NCBI GenBank assembly: GCA_949126835.1
Contig: OX421499.1
Coordinates: 4,972,295-5,036,294, forward strand
Direction: 5' to 3'
DNA: 64,000 bases
Source: Anisus vortex
Taxonomy: Eukaryota > Mollusca > Gastropoda > Planorbidae
The notes under the pieces were generated by a model, which was not told the DNA's origin, searched no databases, and worked only from the letters and a program-made list of their open reading frames with translations. The position numbers were made by a program, and so were the translations under genes. How positions within the stretch are numbered: the stretch's first letter is position 1; the number at the start of each line of letters is the position of its first letter. This document shows, one piece after another, positions 40,301-52,300 of the stretch.

Positions 40301-43300
40301 TGGGGTGGATGCAGAACTTTAGATTGAAAATGTAGTGAGAGCTCAAGTACTAGATCAAACTGGTTCATTTTTTTAAAACTCATTCATCAGAAAAACGTAT
40401 TCAATAAGTAGGTTGAGATTATTTCCCCTATCTTTACTTTCAAATACATTATATTATATTAACAAAATTGAAAAAAAAAGTAGAAACAAATGTCTTTTGA
40501 GGACAAAAAATAAAGTGAACATTCCATAGCATCGTGATAATAATAGCCTTATCAGCGGAGTAAAAAAAGAATTTTTGACATAATGTTTTTAAGAAACAAT
40601 TATTTAGTTTAAAAAATTGTAAACACTAGCCATGGAATAAAAAAGAAAATATAGTTTAAACAAATGTTTATTTTTAGAAAAGTATGTTTACATTTGATTT
40701 CACACAAATCAATTTTTATTCCTTAAAAAATGTTAGGTGGTGGTTTGGGGAGGGGTATAGGAGAGAATGGGGGAGGGGGGATAGGAGAGAACTGGAATCA
40801 GCAGATAAATTTAAGCCAAACTGCACTCAGTTTGATATTGTCAATAGCTTAAAGAAAACAACATCATATATGATACAAAATACATATTGGAATGTTTGGC
40901 AAACAAAGTAATAAGAAGAAAGGAATCTAACAAACAAGAAACAAACGCAACTATTTTACAAAATAAATCTTATGGCACGGTATTTTTTGTGGAAAACCAA
41001 TCGTTGTGAAGTAACAAGCTCCAGATGATGTAGTTCTATTCTTTCAATTATTTAAAATTAAAATAGTAAAAATGATAACAAAAGCTTTGGTAGAGTTAAC
41101 AGAAAAATAAGAACAGGTTTCACTTTTTTACAAACACAGGGGTTAACTCATTTAAGCCCTTAGATTCAGCAGGGAAGGGTTAGTAGAGTCCACAACAAGT
41201 TTCTATATGGATTCAAAAGAAAACAACAACATTGGACACAGCTAAATATATTATGATGAAAAAACAAACAAACAACAATGCAGCTCTGAGTGCTACAAAT
41301 CTGAAGTTTGATTGAAATGATTGAAAGAGAACAATGCACAGTAATCTAGGGGGGGGGGAGGGGAATAGCTTCAACTTCTTTAGATTGCAATTAAAACTCA
41401 AAACGTAAGAGAAGACTATTGGAACAAAATGACAGTTTGCTATGAAAAAAGTGAATTATTTAACAGAATATCGCAAACAGGATAGGACCAAAATCAGGGA
41501 TGTATCAAAACTGTTAAAAAAAATTCTTCTCATTTTTCCTGATTATTAAAGGAAATATACATCTTTACAAAAACAGAAACAAAGAACAAAAACAAAACAT
41601 AAGGAACATAGGAATACTGTTCTTAGGTTTAAAAATGATAAGAATAATTATTTGGTTTACATATAGTATACTGATAATTTAAAAGAATAAAATATATTTG
41701 GTATAATTTAAAAAAATAAAATATATTTGATATACCAGTACCGTACATATAATTTGCTAATAATTTAGAAGAAAATATATTTGGTAGGCATATAATTTGC
41801 TGATAATTTAGAAGAAAAAATATTTGGTATACATATAATTTACTGATAATTCAGAAGAATTGTTGTATTTGCCATTTCACAGAGTCAAAAGTAAGTATAA
41901 AAATATGTACAAAGTAATGATGGAAACAATATGTCATTGTTGGCTCAATACAAGGCAGTGTAGAACATTTTGGTTTGTTTTGTCAGCAACAAGTGTACAT
42001 AAAGACAAGGGGCAGTAAGCAGTAACAAGTAATGAGGGAACACAAGTACTTATTTTCAAAGCTGGAGCTAAACAAATACAGAACAATAAATCATTAATCA
42101 TCAGTGTCAGATGATATTTCTAAAATGTCCACGGGGCCAGGCTTGGAGGCATTCTGAAAGCAAGGGTTTCTGACGGTTTCTGACAGATCTAGCGGCGACT
42201 GAGATCGTATCTGCGGCCAGGCCCAGTCCACAATATGCCCAGAAGAACTGCAGATGGCAGGCAGCTCAGAGTTTATTGGGCCTTGTAAAGGAGGCAGGGA
42301 GCTGCCAGGACGTTGTGCATTGCCAGAAAATTCCTTATTGCCCTGATTGATTTCATCTTTCAGAATTGAGATCTGAACCTGCAGCTCCTCCATCAGAGCT
42401 TCCAAAATGTTTTCATCACCAGCCTGAACATTTTTCAAGCTTTGAGTCAAGCCAAAGGAATCTTGCAGACACAGATCCGACTCTAACAGGCTCACATGTG
42501 ACAGATCAGAATCGACACAACATCCTGTGCTGTCCTCTTCTGATAAAGGAGGCAAGTGCAGAGTGTCCTTTGCCAGTGGGTTCAACGCATCACAAACATG
42601 TCCTACAACACTTACATTTTCATTGGCCATTTGATTAGAAATGCAATCACTATTTTTATCAATTTTGTTTGTTATGAATGCATTAGCTTTTTGAATTACT
42701 TTCATCTCAGGGTGATACTGAATGTCCCTAAATGTCTTTTTACTTAAATCACTTACATTTTGCGTGCAGTCAGCTTTATTGTTTAATACTTCAGACGAAG
42801 GGGACAAATCCTTGGATACAATTTCATTTTTGTTCCCAGGAATGGGTTTTGAAAAATTTGAGGATTGGGCAACAAGAAGCCCTTCTGATGAATGTACAGG
42901 CCCCAAAGAATGGTGCACTATTCTAGGAGCATTGCTAGGAACATGTAAGTCAATAGGCTCGTCAGGTAACAGGCTTACACCATAGTCTGTGCAGAAGACA
43001 TCAATAAGAGAAGGGTTTGTGCAGGATGATGTACACTGGCTGATGGAGTGAGACAAGCTTTTACTGGGCAGCCCATTAACATCTGATTGCAAAAACTTGG
43101 CGGAGTCAAGCTCGGGACAGTTTTTGGACTCATTCTCAATGATGATAACATCATCATTAGTCTCTGATTGTGATGTTCCTGCATACAGGTCTTCTGTTTT
43201 TCTCTTCTCCCCTCTGTTCTTCCTGTTCTCAGATTCAATCACAGAAACTTCTGGATCATCAATTTCAGTAGAATGTTCATTAGTATGAGCAGCTGAAGAA

Positions 43301-46300
43301 TTGACTGATAAATTTAAGCCACCTGTCTGATTGGGGTAAACCTTCTGGTAGCTTGTTGTTGGTACACAGTATTCTTGTTGATTTCGTCTTTCATTACTTT
43401 GGTGACAGTCAACAAAATCTGATGAGCTATGATGCAAATAAATGCTTTTGCCAAGGCATTGGATTTTTTGTCTGGCATAACTTGTAGTGCTTAGACACTG
43501 AGTATTCACTTCAATGCTTCCAGATACACTTGATAAAATGCTTTGCCTGCCACCAGTATCATTGAAATTACAATATGTTGGTGTATCAGCAAGATTCTTA
43601 ATATGATCAGTGTAAGTTAGATCACCTGTGTAAGTTTTACTGGTTAAATTTTGTGAAACATTTACCTTAGGCTGGTTGCTTACATCTTTGCTTGTTGTTG
43701 GATGTACATTATTTGAGCCACCATCTGGTAAGAGGCTATTTTGGGGAATACTATCTGCAAGCAGCCGCCGCTTGTTGAGAATCTGACAGTGTTGTAGCTG
43801 ACCGTTGACTAAAGCAAAGCCCTGACCAGTGTTCAAACTGCCATAACTGTGCAACATGATCGGAGCTTCACACTTAGGCTTACACCATAATGTTGGATCA
43901 CTGCCAACACATGCACCGTCATCCAGGGACCTACTTTTGAACAGATGTCTCTTGCCCCTGGCCGCGTCCTCTTTTTGTGAATCTAAACTACTGCGCTTGT
44001 ATTTTTTTGGTTTACTTTTACTAGTGCTTGCAACAGATTCTATTATTCTGCTGAGGTCTTGACTTGTAAACTGACGATCCTGTTGTTTCTCAAAGGAGTC
44101 AGCAGATATATCTTTTTTTTCTCTAGAGACGATGGAAATAAGCTGATCTGTTATGTCTGAGCTGTTGTTGGCATCCACAATGGATTCCACATGACATTTC
44201 TTTGAATTGCCATTATTTGTTCTGATCTTTTCCTGAAGGTCTGTTGAAACTAGACTAGTTTTAGCACAGTTAATGATCATTACATTATTGTTTGTGGAAA
44301 ATTGGTTAAAACCCTTATCACTCTGACTTTCTTCTTCCAAATGGCCACTATTAAAAATATGAACTCCGTTCCCTATCTGTCGCATTTTATGAGAGACACT
44401 GGATGCTAACCCATTCTTGGTTTCATAAAGACACTCCTTTGATTTCACATTTATGTTTAAATCATGTTTAGGTCCATCCTTTACTCTGTCCACCAGATGG
44501 ATTCCTTGCACAGTTACATCAGGCCTACCAGCATCAATTGAAAGACCCTCGTCAGCACAGTAAGATCCCCGCGCCCCATCAATGTTTGCTCTGCCCCGCT
44601 TAGGTCTGCTTGTGTTGTTCGGAATGCTCCATTCGAAAATTTCAGTTAGGTCAAAAGGGATGAAATTCTTGGCCACACTGGTAACATTGAGCTGGTTCCC
44701 TGCAGTGATAGGATTGGATAGACCTACACAATCTCTTGAGCTGACGGGACTGCTACCTCTCCTCTTCAGTGACAAATCAATGGCAAAGTTTCTGTCGGAT
44801 TCATCAGCACTTAGCTTTATAGGCAATGCTTCATTGTCTTTTGATCTGATGACTGAAGGGTCTTTTCTTTCATTATCTATTGGGTTATTGCTTTCCACAC
44901 ACTTTTCTCCCTTGTCAAGAGAATGAATAGCTGCAGATTTTGGGGCCATGGGTATTTTAGAGCCACTATTGAATTGTGGGACAGAGACCTTGCTTGAGTG
45001 ATCCTTGACCTGATTTTTTATACTCATTTTTTTGCTAACAGTTGGCAGCAAGTCAAAGCTTTGAACCAATGATAACCCTGGTCCACTAATTATATCTTTT
45101 TGTGAGCAAGAGAAATTGATTTCTGATTTCCCGAACTTGATCAAAGGTTGAACAGAATGTACAACCTGGAAAATGCCTCCTCCTTTGCCAGAAGTGAGGG
45201 TCAGTTTGTCAGACATTGTGCCATCAAAGTTGTCTTTCTTATCAAGGCTGTCTTTGCTTGAAGTAAGTTGCTGGCTGCTAATCTTCACATTACAGGCTCC
45301 AGACAGGCACCTTTGCAGCTCTGCTGAATGCTTCTTCAGCTCATTCTGGCACAGGCAGTAATCATTGACATCGCCAGTAGTGTTCCCACAGCCAGGTTCT
45401 GCTTTTGGTGTTCCTATGCTAAATGTTTCTGAGCAGAGAGAATTATTTGACAGGCTGCAGTGGCCTACAGCGGCACACAAGTTTGTCTGAATCTGCTTAT
45501 TTCTCCTTTCAGTTCTGCCATTATCAAAACCTTTCCATCCTAAGAGTGTCATTGCTGCTTCAGGAGTACATGAGATGATCCCTCCTTTGACTGAGTTGTC
45601 CAAGAGTAATTTATCTTGGTTAAATGGGGCATAATCTAAGCTACTTCTAGTATTCTTTAATTCTGAACATTTCATAATTGCTTCTTCTTCTGGTCCTTGT
45701 TGTGATATTTTAAAATTATCCGCTAATTTCTCAACAACACTTTCTTCTTCAGTCTCCTGCTTATCATTGGCTGAATCAAAGTCTTTTGATCCTTGACTTT
45801 GTTCGTTTGCAACACCTGGGACATCAGCTAGCTCAGAGCTCTTTTCAGCAGGGAACTGCATGATGTTATTGAACACTGTACGATGCTCACCCTTTTGTCT
45901 CTCGATACCATGGAGAACCCGGGGCTCTTGGGCTAATGTCACTTCAGCACTGGACCTGACCTGGTCTACAGCTGAAGAAGGATCCGCATTAGAAAATTCT
46001 ACAGCCCTCGCCGCCTGTATACTGCTATCAATAACATCCTTGCTGTTAAATTTTTCAAATGCTGAGATAACTTGATCCCTCAACATTAGGATCTCATTGG
46101 ATGGTGATTCCAAGTTGACACTGGAATGCTTTGAGACATTACGTCTATTCATCTTTGGGAGATTCAACTGTTCGCCTAACTTAGAAGACACTGGTAGTTC
46201 AGAGACACATGTTAATAAATCAGGGTAAACCTGAAACACAAGATCTGAACCTGGACATTCAGTTGCCTTGTCTTTGGCTAGCATCATATCTGAGTTTTGC

Positions 46301-49300
46301 TGGTCAAAAACACTCCAGTCACTATCATAGCTCAAAGGAACAGAATCATTTGTATCTTTCCTGGAGCCTGGTGAGACTTGGTGCTGTTGTGTATTTGACT
46401 GATTACTAAAACCTTTCCCATCTAGCATTTTTACAAACTCTTTCTGGAAATCCTTATGGCGACGTGTTTTCTTTGGCATTTTCCTGCTCTGAATTAAAGA
46501 CCCACGCTGACTTATTTTGGCCAAGGCTGACAAACTATATCTGTCTCTTACTAAATCATCACAGCTATAATGCTTTCTCACCCATCTTTGCCTTGTAATA
46601 GATCGTTTTGGAGACCTTGTTAGGCCAAAAGTGCTGATGTCCCTTAGGTCAGTGGACTGACGTGGTCTGACAATTTCACAGTCCTTTACAGTCATATGAC
46701 TAATTGCTGGCAATTTATTCTGAAGCTCAAGGCTGTGTCTAGCCCAGGTATTTGTATTCTGTCTGTTTTGTTTGCTATACTTGTCACTGTTTGGACCCTT
46801 TTTTTCAAAGCCTGAGTGACCATCATGTATATTTCCTTCACTTTCAGAACAAGGATGTGGTCTAGCAGCACTGAGCCAGCCTTTCTGCAAATTACTCCCT
46901 TTCAAACTGCGAGTCACTGGCTCCCCACTGGCATTTCTTACAGTATTCACTTCATCATGGCGGTTAGTAGCATTGCTTTGTACATCAGTATCCAAGCTGT
47001 AACCCCAATTGTGTTTTTGGGACCCTACATTGTAATCTTTCCTAAGTCTATCATTAAAACTAATGTGTGCTGTGTCTGAGTCGTCGTCAATCACAGAGCC
47101 AATACAATTGTCCATTCTGCTATATGTCTTGGAGGCATCCTGCTGATAACCTTTTGACGTGACTTTATTAATGTCATGACGACACCTGGCCGAGTCATAC
47201 TGCACAGTAGAACCTTTCCCGCCTAAGACTGGGTCACGAGTTGACGGGGCACATTCTGCGATGGAGTCACACGCTTGAATCCTGACACTATGGCAACACC
47301 CGCAGTCTTTCAGATGTTCGAGGCACACAGCATCCTGAGAAATGTCCACACACCTGAATGCTTGTAAAGTGTGATGTGTGGAGTGTGGAGCAGAACAAGT
47401 GTGATGATGATGATGATGAAATGGGCGCATGCCAGGGGCTTCTCTGGTGGACACCTTACATGCACACTTGGGAGAAAGGGAACTACTACACACAGGCAAC
47501 TGAGATGATCGGTTTTGAGAACAAGCACAGGGTAACAGAACACATGATTCTGGATACAAACAGTCATGCAAAGAGCAAGATGATTGTTTCAAGCAATGAC
47601 ATGAATTATTAGTTGTGTTAATGTTAAGGTTAGTATTTGATGGGTTAGTATTAGCATGGTTAGACAGATAACTACACTTAGATGCAGAGAGGCTGGTTCT
47701 TTGTTTTGGGTGTTCAAAATCTGATCTGCTATGTTTAAAGGCATTAGCAGATTGACAAGTGAACACACGGTTTCTACAACATCTTCTTAGCGGACACAAC
47801 TTGTCTGAGCTTGTGTCATGCTTTTTTATCAAAACGGGACACGAGGAAATCAACCGCGTATGCTTTTCATATTCAGGGGAGCTCATGAGAGACTCAGGCT
47901 GTCTAACAGGAGTGCGGGGTTTATTGACCTTTGAGGACCCACCGGAGAAAGCACACGTGAGGCTGGGAGATGAAAAGGTAGAAAGTGCTGCAAAAGATGA
48001 GGATGATGACTTTGATAATAATGATGGTGAAGAGCATTTAGTAGACGATGTGGATGGAGGCAAGCATTCTTGAGGCTCTAATCTATGGCAATGACCAACA
48101 CGAAAGCTGGATAAGGAAGCAGAAGTACACAAGGGAGTTACCTTGACTTTAAGCGTGTGATCCTTAGCAGAAAGGCCAGGTGTCTCAAGTTTTCTTAGGA
48201 GAGCTTCAGGAGACCTCTGCACCGAAGCTGACGAGGAAAGTGAGGAGTAGGATCCCCGACTGGCCGGGGAGTCTGAACGAGAGTGCGGTGAAGACAGCTT
48301 TGAAGATGAAGATGAGTGCACCAAGGGAGAGAACGTATACTGTTTACTCAGGTGAGATGCCTCCGAGCGGGTCGATGAGAAGAAAGGCGGAGGAGTAAAC
48401 TCTCCTGGTCGGATGCCGCTTGCTTTGGAGGGCGAGAGAGGCTTCTCCGGAGTGAAGTAGAACTTATTACTGTACACGGGTGCTGCGGTGCAGTTAGTAA
48501 GCCTTGAAATTGTGAGCGTAGGAGAGGGGGAGGAAACTGGGAAGCGGGCCAACGACGACGAAGATGAAGAAGTGGATACCTTGCGCTGAAGGCCCTGCCT
48601 AAGGCTAACAATGCCGCGGGCCGTTTCGGGGGTACCAGCACTTGCCCGAGCAGCAGATCGCTTGGCCAGGAAGCTGTTGCCGCCACGGCTACTCTGAAAT
48701 TATAACAGATGCTTTTTGCAATGTTCGAATCAGACCAGACTGAACACAATAAGACACAGGACAGCTACTAATGTGTGGACGAGACTATGTTTAGGACACA
48801 TTACAATAGTGACAAAAACAGCTTCACCCTCACCAAATATTTATTAAAAAGTAACTAGTCATAAACAGAAAGTTAATAACAATATAAAACAAAAATTGAT
48901 TAGTGACAACTGTTTTACAACAAATTATTCTTTAAACATTTGTTATGCAAATATTAGTTCATTTGTAGTTTTTAATTTCCTTTTTAAAAAAAAAGACACA
49001 ACATAAGAGGACAAGAGTATATTGAATTGTACTGACAGGCCTTTGAAGAAGAAGAAGAAGAGATGCGGTTTTAAATCTAGTTTTTCACAATGATTACTTT
49101 CAAATGATGTTAAGTTGTTGGTTTTCTTGATGAAGTGTTTATAAATCTAATGATTTTATTAAAGCTGTTACAGTTGTTAGTTGTATATATTTTATATTCC
49201 ATTGTAATAAGCCCTAAAGCTTTTTTCTTAATTTTCCTTTGTTTTTTAATGTTTTTTTTATTATTTGAAATATACCAAACAGCAGATGCATATTTTAGTA

Positions 49301-52300
49301 TACATCTACATGTTGTATGTTTCTGTTGCATTTGTTAAAAACAATTATTTAATAAATGCCCAATGTCTTATTTTTTTTTTTTTTTTTTTTTTTTTTGCTA
49401 TCACTTCATATACATGGCAATAATTTTTCTTTTACAAATAGCCTAAGTATTTTGCAGTTTTGGCTCAAACTATTTACACATTAAAATTAAAAAAGAACCA
49501 CAAAGAAGACAAAACAACTAGAAATGTCTGGTCAAGGTTAGTAAACAGACAGAGATATTAGTAAGTAATTAACGATTTGTTATATGTTCATTATTGTCTT
49601 TTTGAAAATGGTATGTTTCTGAACTATGCAAAAGAAACAGAACAAAAATACAAGGTTTTCTCCACTTACAACCTACAAACTATGAAATTTCCTGCTGCAA
49701 AGTAATTTCCTATTACCAATAGCAATCTACATGGCAAAATGAAGAAAAATGAAACAAAACAACAGAGAATAAAACAAGTCGTGATTGTAGGCAAACATAC
49801 ATTGCATACCAGCAAATGAAAACATGTGCTTCAGCTATTGGGCAGCTGAAAGCTTTTTTTAACGGACACCATCGCAGTGAAAGGTAAGACGATTTAAGCT
49901 GAATTAAATGTCAGTCTGTTTGAGCTGTTGCAATTCAGGAAAGACGGAGAAATTGGTTCTTGCTGGTCATTTAAAAAAGAGCGTGACCGTCGACTCCAAA
50001 AGAGGGGTAAAAAAAGATGTTATAAAAAAAGTTGTTTAAAATTAGTAGAGAAAAGACAAGACACAGTACACTAATGGCTACAGCTGCACAAATAGTGCTA
50101 CATGTCTCAAATTAAATCCTGTAATCTATCGGCGTGAACATTTGTGATCTTTCTAATAAAAGTTACATGTCTCAAATTAAATCATGTAATCTATTGGCGT
50201 GAACATTTGTGATCTTTCTACTAAAAGTTTTAAAATTTCATAAACAGCTTAGTGAAGTGACAAATATGCTGCATTTTTATTTTGATAGATAACAACCAAC
50301 TATAACTATAACTTATCCAATTTTTATTTCAAAAAAATTTTTGTTTAGTAGATACGTGAAAGTATGAACACAGAGTGACGATCTGTATAAATATGACAGT
50401 AAAAAATCATTGACATCTTTGATAAAACTTACAGGGGATGGTGTGGCCACCTGAGCGGCCTCAGCAACTTCCTCGTTGGCCCCACTGCTGGTGCTGGAAT
50501 CGTCCGGGGTGCTCTCCCTTTGCTGCTTGCCCTTGCCGGCAGCTGCGGCGGCGGGGCCAGGCCTCTGTGCCTCATCGCGGCTCGCCATCTCCTCCCTGGA
50601 GTAATTGAAGAAGTCGAGATGAGGAGGCAGCACCGAGGATCCTGGTTGGTTCAGATGCCAGAGAGAAATGTATGAAAGATTAAGTTGAAATGTTGTAAAG
50701 GAAAAGGCAAACAAAGCAAACCAATGCCAGCACTATTCAAATATATTGCAGCACTATTCAAATATATTGTACACATTCCATTACTGCAACTCATTTTTTT
50801 TAATATAGAACATTTAAATATAAATAAGTATGTGTTGTTAAAGATAGATGCACACTTAGATAACAATGATTTAGTTTAAAATTTTAAACAATTAAAATGA
50901 AAATATTAACTTGAAAAAAACTAAAACCATTATGTTTTTTAATTACTTTTTTGTATGTGATTAAGTATTATAATGTCTTCTTGTTATTTTTTCCAATTAC
51001 CTTAATGAAACTGAAATTAAATGGTATCAGTGAAATGAATTACTTTAAAAAGGAAACATGTTACTGAAATTAGTTACTTTAAAAAGGAAACATGTTACTG
51101 AAATGACTTACTTTAAAAAAGAACAAAACTATTTACTATGCAAGAATTCTTAGACTTCACTAAACCAAGGACAAATCTATTTTTAAATGCAGGATAGGAG
51201 AGGGGAAGGTGCAAATTAAGCAACAATTGTTACCACCAGAAATTACAATTTCAGTCACTGACAATAATTTGCTCCAATTCAGGTAAATTCCTCCTGGGTC
51301 TACCCAGCCTTAGATGCGGGACAAAAATTGGGCGGGGCATTGTGCTAGCCAAACAATACCCCCATGTATGCAGCGGCCACCTGGGCCAACAAGCCAGAAA
51401 GTTGTACTTTGCTTGCAATGCTAGTAAAAAAAAAGTAAATAAATACACAAAGTAAATTACTCCCTTTGGGCAGCTGTTGTCCAGAAGTCCATAAGGCTGG
51501 TGAAGAAGTGCTCACCAGTTGCTATGGACATTACATTGGCATGCAAAGAGGTTCCTTACCTACAGGAATTGAACCCCAAGACTGTATGGGCAGCTAACTA
51601 AGACCCCCCCCCCCCACCACCACCATCGCATACCCCATGCTCAACAAAACATGAATACTACTGAATCTAGCTCACTGAATCTAGCTCAATGATTCAAAAG
51701 CTCAAATTGAAACACTCACAACAATAATGGTTTTTCTCTAAAACCAACCAACAAAAACCAATGCTACAACAAAATCAAAACCCATTCTGAATCAATTCTT
51801 AAACTACTCTGGCACATCTATTTCCTTTTTTTTTTTTTTGTAACTTTAACAAATAGTAACAAGACATTACAATGCTTAACAAACAGACCTTGAACACCCT
51901 GCGGTGTATTAACTAGTGTACAAAATACAAACACATTAAAGTGATTACTATTCAATATCCTAAAGCAATGTTTTTTTCTTTCCTGTCTGCCTTTTTTTTT
52001 TTTAAAACATGTATTATAAATTTAGCAATGTGAAATATATTGACTTACCCATTTTTTTTTCAATTTGTAAGTGTTACAATAAGAGAGAGATCGAGAGAAA
52101 ATGCAGAACAATGACAAAATAATAGTAACAATTACAATGACCAGCCTGACACAGCGATATACTGAATCAGTGACCAGCCTGACACAGCGATAGACTTACT
52201 CAGTGACCAGCACCTTGATATTGAAACCAAGCAGAAGGATCTTTTTTAAAGTCAACAAGAATAAGATAAGAAAGAAATTCTTGCTATCTGCCATTAACAG

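Larger units (their letters stand above)
32424..42093. other. JARID2 intron (or 3' UTR plus intron) with two minisatellites
   Basis: This 9.7-kb stretch contains arrays at 35110-36235 and 37385-37935, a LINE-A remnant at 38395-38535, G-rich tracts near 38247 and 40740-40790, and CA/TA microsatellites. The part nearest 42093 may be the 3' UTR of the exon 6 long isoform. No exon was recognised. Confidence 0.65.

Noticed and set aside
40735..40790. G-quadruplex-like GA/G-rich tract
   Set aside because: The G runs are interrupted by a loop of about 15 bases, and nothing nearby suggests a regulatory role; treated as low complexity.
47310..48073. Other-frame ORFs overlapping the JARID2 exon 6 extension
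   Set aside because: They are shadows of the long minus frame and show no family similarity.
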